Assembly (NCBI RefSeq): GCF_011038795.1
Contig: NZ_JAAKDU010000002.1
Span: 124,001-188,000 of the forward strand
From: Streptococcus tangpeifui
GTDB lineage: Bacteria > Bacillota > Bacilli > Lactobacillales > Streptococcaceae
Direction of reading: 5' to 3'
DNA: 64,000 bases
A program made the position numbers and the translations under genes. Below, in pieces: positions 15,461 through 24,880 of this stretch (its first letter is position 1; each line of letters starts with the position of its first letter). The notes under the pieces were generated by a model, which was given only the letters and a program-made list of their open reading frames with translations, did not search any database and had not been told where the DNA came from.

Positions 15461-15711
15461 TACGACATCAGAACTGTTCTATATAATATCAAATATCAGG
15501 AAATATCGAATCCTAGTATAAAGTTTATGGGACAAATAGGACTGTATCTAAGGTTTTTAGTTGAGACAATCTATCATTTACTTTATCGTCAAGAGATTGA
15601 GGAATAGCAATCAATAAACGTCTTAGTCTAAGCTCATTAAAAAATTTCAATCTAGATAACTTATGAAGAAAAGGCTGGAATTATTAAGGTTACTGAATTG
15701 TTGAGGTTAAT

Positions 15712-15795
15712 ATGAACTATTGCATTACGGGAGCTATTACAGCGTTAGTTGTGATAATAATTATACAGTTGGTGAATCGGAAAAACTCAAAATAA
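15712..15795 (+). CDS. Very small membrane peptide, unknown
   Basis: 27 codons, MNYCITGAITALVVIIIIQL..., one membrane span with basic tail NRKNSK. TTGAGG precedes the ATG by 5 bp. Could be a remnant or a real small protein. The gap 15461-15711 holds only short fragments, one reading MGQIGLYLRFLVETIYHLL. Confidence 0.3.
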   Translation: MNYCITGAITALVVIIIIQLVNRKNSK

Positions 15796-15868
15796 CTTGT
15801 TGTGTAGATTAACTTTGGTTACCTCAAGGTAGCTAGCTATCTGCATGAAAATTAATGATAAAGTGCTT

Positions 15869-15898
15869 GGAATCTAGTCAAAACTAGGTTCCTTTTTT
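15869..15898 (+). terminator. Terminator at the right edge of the island
   Basis: GGAATCTAG pairs with CTAGGTTCC (one G-T pair), followed by TTTTTT. It separates the island from the U32 gene. Confidence 0.8.
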
Positions 15899-16034
15899 AC
15901 TAGAACGCTCTGTTTTTCCAGTTAGTCTGGTTCTTTTTATTTCCTTGATTTTTAGGGGGATTTGCTTTAGAATAAAAGAGCTAAAAAATGAATAATGACA
16001 GGCGATGGTTAACAGCTTGTCTAGGAGATAGATT

Positions 16035-17324
16035 ATGTCAACAAGTATCAAAAAACGTCCTGAGGTTTTGTCACCTGCAGGAACTTTAGAAAAATTAAAA
16101 GTGGCCGTTCTCTACGGGGCTGATGCAGTCTTTGTCGGCGGCCAGCAGTATGGACTGCGCAGCCGCGCTGGCAATTTTAGCATGGAGGATATGCAAGAAG
16201 GTATTAACTTTGCTCATGAACACGGGGCCAAGGTCTATGTGGCCGCTAATATGGTAACGCATGAGGGCAATGAACAAGGAGCCGGCGAATGGTTCCGCCA
16301 GCTGCGTGATATGGGCCTCGATGCGGTTATTGTTTCTGACCCAGCCTTGATTGAAATCTGTGCGACAGAAGCACCGGGATTGGATATTCATCTGTCGACC
16401 CAAGCATCAGCGACCAATGTCGAAACTTTTAAATTCTGGAGCAATTACGGCCTGACTCGTGTCGTCTTGGCGCGTGAGGTCAATATGGAAGAGCTGGCAG
16501 AAATTCGCCGTCGGACTGATGTTGAGATCGAAGCCTTCGTCCACGGTGCTATGTGTATTTCTTATTCAGGTCGCTGTACCCTATCTAACCACATGAGTCA
16601 CCGCGATGCCAATCGTGGCGGCTGTTCACAGTCCTGTCGCTGGAAATACGACCTCTACGATATGCCATTCGGTCAGGAGCGTCGCAGCCTCAGGGGGGAA
16701 ATTCCTGAAGAATATTCTATGTCAGCGGTTGATATGTGCATGATTGAACACATTCCTGACATGATTGAAAACGGTGTTGATAGTTTAAAGATTGAAGGCC
16801 GGATGAAATCGATCCATTACGTTTCAACTGTAACGAACTGCTATAAGGCCGCAGTCGATGCTTATATGGAGAGCCCAGCAAAATTTGAAGCCATCAAGGA
16901 TGATTTGATTGATGAACTCTGGAAGGTTGCCCAACGTGAATTGGCAACAGGTTTTTATTACGGTACCCCTACAGAAAACGAGCAGCTCTTCGGGGCTCGC
17001 CGTAAGATTCCTCAATATAAATTTATCGCTGAAGTTGTTTCCTTTAATGAAAAAACGATGACAGCTACCATTCGTCAGCGTAATGTTATCAAGGAAGGGG
17101 ATCGTGTTGAATTTTACGGTCCGGGTTTCCGCCATTTTGAAACCAATATTGAAGATCTTCACGATGCCGAAGGCAATAAGATTGATCGAGCACCAAATCC
17201 AATGGAACTTTTGACTATCACGGTTCCTCAAGCAGTTCAGCCGGGTGACATGGTTCGTGCCTGCAAGGAAGGTTTGGTTAACCTCTACCAAAAAGATGGT
17301 TCCAGCAAGACTGTCCGAGCTTGA
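16035..17324 (+). CDS. U32 family protein (TrhP/YrrO-like tRNA hydroxylation enzyme)
   Basis: 429 aa, the usual length of the longer U32 paralogue in Firmicutes. The start SIKKRPEVLSPAGTLEKLKVAV is typical of U32; the family signature lies at EAFVHGAMCISYSGRC, followed by GGCSQSCRW, giving four cysteines that in relatives bind an iron-sulfur cluster. Formerly annotated as collagenase-like peptidases; in B. subtilis and E. coli U32 proteins (TrhP) make 5-hydroxyuridine at tRNA position 34. I infer the tRNA role. RBS TAGGAGA. The shorter U32 paralogue that often lies upstream in streptococci is absent here; the bacteriocin island occupies that side. Confidence 0.88.
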   Translation: MSTSIKKRPEVLSPAGTLEKLKVAVLYGADAVFVGGQQYGLRSRAGNFSMEDMQEGINFAHEHGAKVYVAANMVTHEGNEQGAGEWFRQLRDMGLDAVIVSDPALIEICATEAPGLDIHLSTQASATNVETFKFWSNYGLTRVVLAREVNMEELAEIRRRTDVEIEAFVHGAMCISYSGRCTLSNHMSHRDANRGGCSQSCRWKYDLYDMPFGQERRSLRGEIPEEYSMSAVDMCMIEHIPDMIENGVDSLKIEGRMKSIHYVSTVTNCYKAAVDAYMESPAKFEAIKDDLIDELWKVAQRELATGFYYGTPTENEQLFGARRKIPQYKFIAEVVSFNEKTMTATIRQRNVIKEGDRVEFYGPGFRHFETNIEDLHDAEGNKIDRAPNPMELLTITVPQAVQPGDMVRACKEGLVNLYQKDGSSKTVRA

Positions 17325-17429
17325 GATTAACTGGACTGGTCATTTACGAATAAATAAATGAAGTCGTCTGCATGTTCTAGATTAGAAGTTGCTGGGCGAT
17401 TTTATTCTTTAAAGTAGAAAGGGAATATT

Positions 17430-17642
17430 ATGGCAGATTTTACATTTGAAATTGAAGAAAAGCTTTTGGTCCTCTCTGAAAATGATAGGGGCTGGACCAA
17501 AGAACTTAATCGTGTTAGTTTTAACGGTGCCCCTGCAAAGTATGACATCCGTGCATGGAGTCCTGACCATACCAAAATGGGGAAAGGGATTACTCTGACC
17601 AACGAGGAATTTCAAGTCCTTGTTGACGCTTTTAAAAATTAA
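17430..17642 (+). CDS. YdbC-like PC4-type nucleic-acid-binding protein
   Basis: 70 aa. Sequence ADFTFEIEEKLLVLSEN...WTKELNRVSFNGAPAKYDIRAWSPDH...GITLTNEEF matches the YdbC family of Firmicutes, which has the fold of the eukaryotic coactivator PC4 and binds single-stranded DNA as a dimer in the lactococcal member. The cellular role is unclear. RBS AAAGGGAA, own terminator directly after the stop. Confidence 0.85.
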   Translation: MADFTFEIEEKLLVLSENDRGWTKELNRVSFNGAPAKYDIRAWSPDHTKMGKGITLTNEEFQVLVDAFKN

Positions 17643-17645
17643 ATA

Positions 17646-17702
17646 GGATTAGGGCTGCTGTTTTGCTTTTAGAGCAAAACAGCAGCCTTAATCTTTTTTT
17701 GT
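17646..17702 (+). terminator. Strong terminator after the YdbC-like gene
   Basis: Perfect 15-bp stem GGCTGCTGTTTTGCT/AGCAAAACAGCAGCC, extended by GATTA/TAATC, then TTTTTTT. Confidence 0.95.
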
Positions 17703-17886
17703 TAGGGAAGCTTAAAGACTGCAACTTCTATCATATTTGGCTTTTAGTAAAATGTTTTTAGGGATCGTCTTAGGCTAAAATTTTTTGATCATTAACGCTG
17801 CCCTTTGACAGTATTATCTTGACAAAGGTTTCTGAAAGAGGTTACAATATGAGAAAATAAGCCATGGAAAAAGGAACAGGTACCAA

Positions 17887-18714
17887 ATGAAAAATTTTGA
17901 GGATGATTATAGACGGGGTATCGGTAGAAGTGGTATTCAAGGGCTGGGCAATCCCCGTGTCAAAAAGGAACTGGAAGATCGCATAAGCCGTCTGCAAGAA
18001 GCCTTGACCACAGCTGAGGATGATCAATCCCGTCAAGAGGTTCAGTTCCTCTTGGACCGGGCAAGAGGTGATTATCAAAAATATGTGACAGCTGAGAAGC
18101 AAATGGCACAAAAAATTCATTACGATAGACAATTTCAAAGGGTCTATGCGCAAAAGAAAAAGAAGCAGACCATTATCTTGACAGCTTCGGTTGTCGGGAC
18201 AATTCTGCTAATACTTTTTCTTGTCCTCCATTTCAATGCCTCCCACCGTGCGGCTAAAAATGAGGCAGCGGCTAAAGCTGCTTTCCAACAGAAATCTAAT
18301 CCGGCAGAATCAAAACCAGATCCTGATAATAGGCTGGGTGATGATGAATTGCTCCCTAAAAATTTAATTGGGACTTGGACAGGAACCCAAGGTGGAGCTA
18401 CCATCACCTTGACTTTTGAAGAAGATGGGACAGTGACGGTTAATACTGAGCTAAGTGACGGTAGCTATACCGAGAATTCTGGTGCTATCACTTCAACCTT
18501 ACCAGTCGACGATACTACCTTTAGAATCGTTTATTCGTCTGGCAATGTTTTCCCAGGACAATCAACCCAAGAGTTAGGTTATGAATTAGGCTATAAGCTC
18601 AGCAATGATGGTAAGACCCTCTATCCCATCCAATGGGATGTCCAGAATGGTCAAAAGCCAGATTACAGCCAATATAAATACGATAAAGACAATGCCCTTA
18701 CGAAATCGGAATAA
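17887..18714 (+). CDS. Single-span membrane protein with extracellular GTW domain
   Basis: 275 aa. Residues 1-95 are charged and helical (VKKELEDRISRLQEALTTAEDD..., a short coiled coil) and predicted cytoplasmic; a membrane span follows a KKKKQ stretch (about 98-117); then an Ala/Lys and Pro/Asp-rich linker; the last 110 residues form a beta-rich domain starting LIGTWTGTQGGATITLTFEEDGTVTV, like lipocalin-type bacterial domains. Function unknown. A second protein of this general build, with a VGTWKCDNGASITFDTAG motif, lies at 24881. RBS weak (AAGGAACAGG). Confidence 0.8.
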   Translation: MKNFEDDYRRGIGRSGIQGLGNPRVKKELEDRISRLQEALTTAEDDQSRQEVQFLLDRARGDYQKYVTAEKQMAQKIHYDRQFQRVYAQKKKKQTIILTASVVGTILLILFLVLHFNASHRAAKNEAAAKAAFQQKSNPAESKPDPDNRLGDDELLPKNLIGTWTGTQGGATITLTFEEDGTVTVNTELSDGSYTENSGAITSTLPVDDTTFRIVYSSGNVFPGQSTQELGYELGYKLSNDGKTLYPIQWDVQNGQKPDYSQYKYDKDNALTKSE

Positions 18715-18914
18715 GGAGTTGATAAAGATGGTGGAAGGGGTAAGATTTATCCAGCTCTCAAGATCTATGTTATGGTATCCAGAAAGATAGACAGTTATCC
18801 CTTTGAGTTTCTATTTTCTAAGAAAATAAGGCAGCAAAGACACTAAAGAGTATGGCTAATAAGAGAAAATACTGCAGATTTAATGCTACCTTCGAGAATC
18901 CCTAATAAAAGATG

Positions 18915-18947
18915 TGGTTGAGTAAAATCATTTGCTCAACTTTTTTA
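18915..18947 (+). terminator. Terminator of the 17887 gene
   Basis: GTTGAG and CTCAAC pair around a 12-nt loop, followed by TTTTTT; about 200 bp after the stop. Confidence 0.7.
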
Positions 18948-19029
18948 ATGCTCCTTTTGTATATTTTCTACTATATTTTCCTGCTTAAGTTTGATAATAT
19001 ACATTTTTATGGCTCTCCTAACTAAAATT

Positions 19030-19038
19030 TGCTATAAT
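19030..19038 (+). promoter_or_regulatory. Extended -10 promoter of the xseA operon
   Basis: TGCTATAAT, the same extended -10 as found before the methyltransferase fusion, the 60219 esterase and dinG. 44 bp before the TTG start, leaving room for a normal RBS. Confidence 0.65.
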
Positions 19039-19081
19039 ATAAACTAACATTTATCCTTTCAAGCAGGTTGGAGGTAGCCTT

Positions 19082-20410
19082 TTGTCGGATTATTTATCAG
19101 TCAGTTCTCTGACTAAATATCTAAAATTAAAATTTGACCGCGATCCCTATTTGGAACGGGTTTATTTGACAGGGCAGGTTTCCAATTTTCGCAAGCGGCC
19201 CAACCATCAATACTTTTCACTTAAGGATGATAAGGCTGTTATTCAAGCAACCATTTGGGCAGGAGTTTTTCGCAAACTGGGATTTGAATTAGAGGAAGGC
19301 ATGAAGATCAATGTTGTTGGTCGTGTCCAGCTCTATGAACCCAATGGTTCCTATTCAATCATTATTGAACGGGCTGAGCCAGATGGTATCGGAGCCTTAG
19401 CGGTTCAGTTTGAACAGCTAAAGAAGAAGTTAACTCAGGCTGGCTATTTTGCGGCTGAGCATAAGCAGCCTCTACCTCAATTTGTCAGAAAAATTGGCGT
19501 AGTTACCAGTGCTAGTGGAGCCGTTATTCGTGACATTATCACAACTGTCAGCCGACGCTTCCCAGGTGTGGAGATTCTCCTTTTTCCAACCAAAGTTCAG
19601 GGAGAAGGCAGTGCTCAGTCTGTCGCTGAAAATATTGCAGCAGCCAATCAGCGAGCCGACCTCGATCTTTTGATTATCGGCCGAGGAGGTGGCTCTATTG
19701 AAGATCTTTGGGCTTTCAATGAAGAAGTCGTGGTTCAGGCTATCTTTGAATCTCGACTGCCAGTCATTTCTAGTGTCGGTCATGAGACAGACACAACCTT
19801 GGCAGACTATGTTGCTGACAGACGGGCAGCTACCCCAACAGCAGCAGCTGAATTAGCCACTCCTGTCACTAAGGCAGATATTCTAGCCTGGCTAAGCGAG
19901 GCCGGACAACGGGCCTATCAAGCCACCAGTCGGCGCATTCGGCAAGAAAATGATAGACTGACTAAACTCAATCAATCGGTTATCTTTCGGCAACCTGAGC
20001 GGCTCTATGATGCCCACAGTCAGAAATTAGACCGCTTGATGGTTGATTTGACTAATCAGATGCGCTATCGTTTAGATCAAGCTAAACAGGAACAAGGATT
20101 GCTCAGTCAGCGGCTGACCAGTATTGATCTGCAGGGACGCTTGGAGCGTTTGCAAGAGCGATTATTTCAGCAAGAACGCTTACTCAAGGCCAATATGGCC
20201 AATCAGTACGATAGTCTTTTGGCTCGTTTTGAGAAAGCACAGGATGCTCTCATCTCTTTGGATACCAGTCGAATTGTGGCTCGGGGTTATGCCATTGTTC
20301 AAAAAGATAATAAACTGATTACCAGTGTTAAGGATATCCAGCAAGGTGATCAGCTGACCTTGCAATTGAAGGATGGCCACGTAGAAGTAGAGGTAAAAAA
20401 TGCCAAGTAA
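19082..20410 (+). CDS. xseA: Exodeoxyribonuclease VII large subunit
   Basis: 442 aa, catalytic subunit of exonuclease VII, which degrades single-stranded DNA from both ends to short oligonucleotides in repair and recombination. N-terminal OB fold for ssDNA ([28 protein letters not shown]), then the nuclease core with [33 protein letters not shown] and [27 protein letters not shown], and a C-terminal coiled coil. Starts at TTG with GGAGG upstream. Overlaps xseB by 11 bp; first gene of a six-gene overlapping operon. Confidence 0.97.
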   Translation: MSDYLSVSSLTKYLKLKFDRDPYLERVYLTGQVSNFRKRPNHQYFSLKDDKAVIQATIWAGVFRKLGFELEEGMKINVVGRVQLYEPNGSYSIIIERAEPDGIGALAVQFEQLKKKLTQAGYFAAEHKQPLPQFVRKIGVVTSASGAVIRDIITTVSRRFPGVEILLFPTKVQGEGSAQSVAENIAAANQRADLDLLIIGRGGGSIEDLWAFNEEVVVQAIFESRLPVISSVGHETDTTLADYVADRRAATPTAAAELATPVTKADILAWLSEAGQRAYQATSRRIRQENDRLTKLNQSVIFRQPERLYDAHSQKLDRLMVDLTNQMRYRLDQAKQEQGLLSQRLTSIDLQGRLERLQERLFQQERLLKANMANQYDSLLARFEKAQDALISLDTSRIVARGYAIVQKDNKLITSVKDIQQGDQLTLQLKDGHVEVEVKNAK

Positions 20411-20624
20411 GAAAAAAACATTTGAAGAAAATTTGCAGAACCTAGAAGCGATTGTCACTAAGCTGGAAAATGGTGATGTGCCTTTGGAAGAAGCCATTGC
20501 AGAATTTCAGAAGGGCATGGTGCTATCTAAGGATTTGCAAAAAACGTTAGAAGATGCTGAAAAGACCTTGGTTAAGGTCATGCAAGCTAATGGAAGTGAA
20601 ACAGAGTTAGAAAATAATGGTTAA
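20400..20624 (+). CDS. xseB: Exodeoxyribonuclease VII small subunit
   Basis: 74 aa, all-helical small subunit that binds along the coiled coil of XseA. Typical start [30 protein letters not shown] and [22 protein letters not shown]. Overlaps xseA by 11 bp and ispA by 8 bp, so translation is probably coupled. Confidence 0.95.
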   Translation: MPSKKKTFEENLQNLEAIVTKLENGDVPLEEAIAEFQKGMVLSKDLQKTLEDAEKTLVKVMQANGSETELENNG

Positions 20625-21483
20625 AGTCGAAAAAATTGACGCTGCTCTGATCAAATTTTATGAGCAGGGTCAGGTTTCACAAAGATTGCAAGAGGCCATT
20701 TTATACTCTGTTAATGCGGGTGGTAAGCGGATTCGTCCCTTGATTTTATTGGAGACTCTGGAAGGTTTTGGAATAAACCTAAAAGAGCCTCATTATCAGG
20801 TTGCTGCTGCTTTGGAAATGGTTCATACTGGTAGTCTCATTCACGATGATTTACCTGCTATGGACAATGATGATTATCGGCGGGGGCGTTTGACTAATCA
20901 TAAGCAGTTCGACGAGGCGACAGCTATTTTAGCAGGGGACAGCCTTTTTCTTGACCCTTATGGCCTGATAACTCAGGCAGATTTGAAGTCTGAGATTATT
21001 GTGGCCTTGATTGCCGAATTGTCTCAAGCTGCAGGTACTTTCGGTATGGTCGGCGGTCAAATGCTGGATATTGAAGGCGAGGAGCAGGCTCTGACTCTTG
21101 AACAGGTCTATGCTATTCATAGCCATAAGACCGGTAAACTATTAGCCTTTCCTTTTAAGGCGGCTGGCATAATAGCCGAGCAGGATTCTGATACTCTAGC
21201 AAAATTGGAGAAAGTTGGCCTTTTAGTAGGGACAAGCTTCCAAGTTCGAGATGACATTCTGGATCTGACGGCTTCTTTTGCTGACTTGGGCAAGACCCCA
21301 CAGAAAGATCTGACGGCTCAGAAAGCGACCTACCCTAGCTTGCTGGGCTTGGATGAATCCTATCGCATCTTGAATGATTCTTTAGATCATGCAGAGGCAA
21401 TCTTCCAAAAATTAGAACTGGATAAAGGGTTTATGCCTGATAAAATTTTAGAATTACTAGAAAGGTTGCGTCTCCATGCCTAA
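20617..21483 (+). CDS. ispA: Farnesyl diphosphate synthase (polyprenyl synthetase)
   Basis: 288 aa trans-prenyltransferase that condenses IPP with DMAPP/GPP to farnesyl diphosphate, the precursor of undecaprenyl carrier lipid. Both Asp-rich motifs are present: first [10 protein letters not shown], second DDILD; GGKRIRP binds the pyrophosphate. The bacterial FPS insertion in the first motif (DDxxxxD) supports FPP rather than longer products. Overlaps neighbours by 8 bp on both sides. The xseAB-ispA-tlyA-argR-recN order is widely conserved in Firmicutes. Confidence 0.95.
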   Translation: MVKVEKIDAALIKFYEQGQVSQRLQEAILYSVNAGGKRIRPLILLETLEGFGINLKEPHYQVAAALEMVHTGSLIHDDLPAMDNDDYRRGRLTNHKQFDEATAILAGDSLFLDPYGLITQADLKSEIIVALIAELSQAAGTFGMVGGQMLDIEGEEQALTLEQVYAIHSHKTGKLLAFPFKAAGIIAEQDSDTLAKLEKVGLLVGTSFQVRDDILDLTASFADLGKTPQKDLTAQKATYPSLLGLDESYRILNDSLDHAEAIFQKLELDKGFMPDKILELLERLRLHA

Positions 21484-22303
21484 GGAAAGAGTGGACGTTC
21501 TGGCTTATAAGCAAGGTCTCTTTGATACTAGGGAACAGGCTAAGCGAGGGGTCATGGCCGGTCTGGTCGTGAGCTTGCTGGACGGTCAACGTTTTGATAA
21601 GCCGGGTGAAAAGATTCCAGATCATACAGAACTTCGGCTCAAAGGACAAAAGCTTAAGTATGTCAGTCGTGGCGGTCTCAAATTAGAAAAAGCGCTTCAG
21701 GTTTTTGACCTTTCTGTTACTGGCCTAACGACCATAGATATAGGGGCATCGACAGGTGGCTTTACTGATGTCATGCTACAAAACGGAGCTGATTTGGTCT
21801 ATGCTGTTGATGTTGGTACTAACCAACTGGTCTGGAAACTGCGTCAGGATTCTCGGGTTGTCAGCATGGAGCAGTATAATTTCCGCTACGCTCAGGCTGA
21901 AGATTTTAAGCAGGGGCTGCCTCATTTTGCCAGTATTGATGTCAGTTTTATTTCCCTTAATCTTATCCTACCAGCTCTGGCTGGTCTCTTGAGTGAGGGT
22001 GATAAAGTCGTTGCCCTTGTAAAACCCCAATTTGAAGCTGGTCGTTCTCAAATTGGTAAGCATGGGATTGTCAAAGATAAAGCCATTCACCGTTCTGTCC
22101 TAGAGGCGGTAACAGATGCAGCCCCAGATTACGGATTTACTGTTAAAGGGATAGATTTTTCCCCTATTCAGGGAGGTCATGGCAATATTGAATTTTTGAT
22201 TTGCCTAGAAAAGTCAGCTCAGGCCCAAAATTTGGTTAAAACTGCGATTGTATCAACTGTAGAAAAAGCACACGAGGAATTTAAAAAGAATGAAGAAGCA
22301 TGA
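21476..22303 (+). CDS. TlyA-family rRNA methyltransferase
   Basis: 275 aa. N-terminal S4 RNA-binding domain (ERVDVLAYKQGLFDTREQAKRGVMAGLV) followed by an FtsJ/RrmJ-like SAM domain (TIDIGASTGGFTDVMLQNGADLVYAVDVG; later KPQFEAGR). Known members methylate 2'-O ribose of rRNA cytidines; old annotations call them hemolysins. Overlaps ispA by 8 bp and argR by 14 bp. Confidence 0.93.
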   Translation: MPKERVDVLAYKQGLFDTREQAKRGVMAGLVVSLLDGQRFDKPGEKIPDHTELRLKGQKLKYVSRGGLKLEKALQVFDLSVTGLTTIDIGASTGGFTDVMLQNGADLVYAVDVGTNQLVWKLRQDSRVVSMEQYNFRYAQAEDFKQGLPHFASIDVSFISLNLILPALAGLLSEGDKVVALVKPQFEAGRSQIGKHGIVKDKAIHRSVLEAVTDAAPDYGFTVKGIDFSPIQGGHGNIEFLICLEKSAQAQNLVKTAIVSTVEKAHEEFKKNEEA

Positions 22304-22760
22304 ACGTTTAGAACTTCTGCGCAAAATTGTTTTGGAAAATGAAATCGAGACCCAGCATGACTTAGTCGCTAAGTTGGAAGCACACGGTCTTAAGTCAACT
22401 CAGGCAACTATTTCCCGCGATATTAATAATCTGGGGATTATCAAGGTACCAGGTAAATCCGGCAAGTATGTTTACGGCCTTTCCAAAGAATCAGCTCGCA
22501 AGCTGATGACGCCCTTGCAGCAAGCTTGTGAATATATCACGAGTCTTTCTGAACAGGTTACAGGCTTGGAGCAGATGATTGCTATTTCTGTCGTACCAGG
22601 GAATACCAGATATCTGAAGCGCCTCTTAATCAAGGATTATCAAGAGGAAATTTTTAGCATTATTGCTGACGATGATGCTATCCTAGTGGTTATGAAATCA
22701 GCAAAGCAGGCTGATCAACTGGTTCAAAATTTGCGAAGCTGGATGCAGCAGCACCACTGA
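22290..22760 (+). CDS. argR: Arginine repressor ArgR/AhrC
   Basis: 156 aa. Winged helix N-terminus (ERLELLRKIVLENEIETQHDLVAKLEAHGLKSTQATISRDI) and C-terminal hexamerisation/arginine-binding domain with GNTRYLKRLL in place of the usual GDNT-type loop and ADDDAILVV. It represses arginine biosynthesis with arginine as co-repressor; argCJBD lie only 3 kb downstream. Streptococci usually carry several ArgR paralogues; the copy beside recN corresponds to AhrC-type by position. Confidence 0.92.
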   Translation: MKKHERLELLRKIVLENEIETQHDLVAKLEAHGLKSTQATISRDINNLGIIKVPGKSGKYVYGLSKESARKLMTPLQQACEYITSLSEQVTGLEQMIAISVVPGNTRYLKRLLIKDYQEEIFSIIADDDAILVVMKSAKQADQLVQNLRSWMQQHH

Positions 22761-22773
22761 TTGGGGCAAGCCT

Positions 22774-24429
22774 ATGTTATTAGAAATTTCCATTAAAAAT
22801 TTTGCTATTATTGAGGAAATTTCCCTCAATTTTGAAAAGGGGATGACTGTTCTGACTGGTGAAACGGGTGCAGGAAAGTCCATCATTATTGATGCCATGA
22901 ATATGATGCTAGGAGCTAGGGCTAGTACGGAAGTTATTCGTCATAATGCTCCCAAAGCTGAAATTCAGGGCTTTTTCGCGGTGGAGGAGAGTCCTGCCCT
23001 CAGTCAGGTTATGCAAGAACATGGGATTGAATTCAGTGATGAGCTGATTATCCGACGTGAAATCCTCCAAAACGGCCGCAGCGTCAGCCGTATCAACGGT
23101 CAGATGGTCAATCTATCAACCCTCCGTTCGGTTGGTCAATACCTTGTAGACATTCATGGACAGCATGATCAAGAAGAATTGATGAAAGCGACTCAGCATA
23201 TCAAGCTCCTTGATGAGTTTGGCGATGAGGATTTTCAAGCCATAAAGAAAACTTATCAGTCGACTTTTGATGCCTATCGAAGTCTGCGCAAACGTGTCAT
23301 TGAAAAGCAAAAGAATGAGCAGGAACATAAGGCGAGGATAGAAATGCTGGAGTTTCAGTTGGCTGAAATTGAAGCAGCCGACCTCAAAGCTGGTGAAGAT
23401 GATAAGCTGAATCGAGAGCGAGACAGATTACTCAATTACAAGAATATAGCAGACACACTTAACAATGCTTATGCGATGCTGGATAATGAGGATTTCTCAA
23501 GCCTAGCTAATGTTCGCTCTGCCATGAATGATCTCCAGACCATTGAGGAATACGATCCAGATTATAAGGAACTTTTTACTAGCCTATCAGAGAGCTACTA
23601 TATCTTAGAGGACGTTAACAAGCGTCTATCCGATATCATTGACAATCTTGATTTTGATGGGAATCGTCTCAATGCCATTGATGACCGCCTTAATGTTATC
23701 AATACTATTACCCGAAAATATGGCGGAAATGTTGACGATGTCCTAGATTATTTTGCTACGATCAGCAAGGAGTATAATCATCTGACGGGGAATGATTTAG
23801 ATAATGATGATTTGGAGGGGCAGCTCAAGAATTTAGAGAAGAAATTGCTGATGTCCAGTCAAGCGCTGAGTGATAAACGGCATTTCCTAGCCCAGACTCT
23901 GGAAAGTGATATTAAACATGAGTTGACAGACCTTTACATGGAAAAGGCAGACTTCCAAGTGCAGTTTAGCAAGGCTAAGTTTAGTCATGAGGGAAATGAG
24001 CACGTAGAATTTTACATTTCTACCAATCCCGGAGAAGGCTTTAAGCCACTGGTTAAGGTAGCCTCTGGTGGTGAATTATCCCGTCTCATGCTGGCCATTA
24101 AGTCTGCTTTTGCCCGTAAGGAAGATAAGACTTCTATCGTCTTTGATGAGGTTGACACAGGGGTGTCAGGTCGGGTCGCTCAAGCCATTGCCCAAAAGAT
24201 TTATAAGATTGGCAGTCACGGTCAAGTCTTGGCCATTTCACATCTGCCTCAGGTTATTGCGGCAGCTGATTATCAATTCTTTATTGAAAAGGAAAGCAAG
24301 GATGACTCAACCGTTTCCACTGTCCGTCTTTTGACAGCAGAAGAAAGAATTGAAGAAATTGCTAAGATGTTAGCTGGTGATCAGGTTACTCAAGCAGCCT
24401 TGAGCCAGGCGAAAGAACTCTTGAAATAA
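22774..24429 (+). CDS. recN: DNA repair protein RecN
   Basis: 551 aa SMC-like ATPase of double-strand-break repair. Walker A GETGAGKS at about residue 30, long coiled-coil arms in the middle (FDAYRSLRKRVIEKQKNEQEHKARIEML...), then signature VASGGELSRLMLAIK and Walker B TSIVFDEVDTGVSG near the C-terminus. Full length. Starts 14 bp after argR; last gene of the operon. Confidence 0.97.
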   Translation: MLLEISIKNFAIIEEISLNFEKGMTVLTGETGAGKSIIIDAMNMMLGARASTEVIRHNAPKAEIQGFFAVEESPALSQVMQEHGIEFSDELIIRREILQNGRSVSRINGQMVNLSTLRSVGQYLVDIHGQHDQEELMKATQHIKLLDEFGDEDFQAIKKTYQSTFDAYRSLRKRVIEKQKNEQEHKARIEMLEFQLAEIEAADLKAGEDDKLNRERDRLLNYKNIADTLNNAYAMLDNEDFSSLANVRSAMNDLQTIEEYDPDYKELFTSLSESYYILEDVNKRLSDIIDNLDFDGNRLNAIDDRLNVINTITRKYGGNVDDVLDYFATISKEYNHLTGNDLDNDDLEGQLKNLEKKLLMSSQALSDKRHFLAQTLESDIKHELTDLYMEKADFQVQFSKAKFSHEGNEHVEFYISTNPGEGFKPLVKVASGGELSRLMLAIKSAFARKEDKTSIVFDEVDTGVSGRVAQAIAQKIYKIGSHGQVLAISHLPQVIAAADYQFFIEKESKDDSTVSTVRLLTAEERIEEIAKMLAGDQVTQAALSQAKELLK

Positions 24430-24439
24430 AAATTAACTA

Positions 24440-24690
24440 CTGAAATAAATATTAGAAAGAGACTGGGCAAAAATTTGTCCAGTATCCTTGTTTCAGAATA
24501 AGCTCTTGGCGCAGTGGTTGGGAGTAAGACTTGCTAGCTATACTAAGAAGTCTTACCCCTGCACGGCTCATTGGCGCTTAGCACCAATGAACCACTGCTG
24601 ATTGGCTTTTTCTGTAGCTGGACGCTTCTCAGTTTTTAAGAGAGTGGGACAGAAGTCGATGTTTTATATAAATTGACTTCGTTGTCCCAC
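24440..24690. repeat. Composite repeat (copy D) with a complete inverted MITE-like core
   Basis: The core 24511-24598 is 88 bp with perfect 9-bp ends GCAGTGGTT and AACCACTGC, and runs in the opposite orientation to copies at 31385 and 60072. Inside: GTAAGACTTG, AAGTCTTACCCCTGCAC, GGCGCTTAGCACC. Flanked by ACTGGGCAAAAATTTGTCCAGT and the hairpin listed next. No gene lies in the 451-bp gap. Confidence 0.8.
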
Positions 24691-24699
24691 CTCTTTTTT
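24640..24699 (+). terminator. Terminator of the xseA-recN operon, within the repeat
   Basis: GAGTGGGACAGAAGTC pairs with GACTTCGTTGTCCCAC (small bulge) around an AT-rich loop, followed by CTCTTTTTT. The GAGTGGGACA motif recurs at 59750 and 62890. Confidence 0.75.
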
Positions 24700-24880
24700 A
24701 TTTTTAAAAGTAAAAAATATTTTAATACTACTTGTCAAATCAAGGAAGAGATGATAGAATATCATTTGCATTTAAGGGAGAAAGAATAAATAGCGAAAAT
24801 AGTATTGAAATACTAATTTTGAATTAAGTATTTTGCTTGAACCACAAGATATAGTATTTCATGTTTGGGGGTGACACAGT

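Larger units (their letters stand above)
18715..19081. other. Gap with terminator and xseA promoter
   Basis: 367 bp with no gene seen. Contents: AT-rich sequence, a terminator at 18915-18947 and the xseA promoter. Confidence 0.6.
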
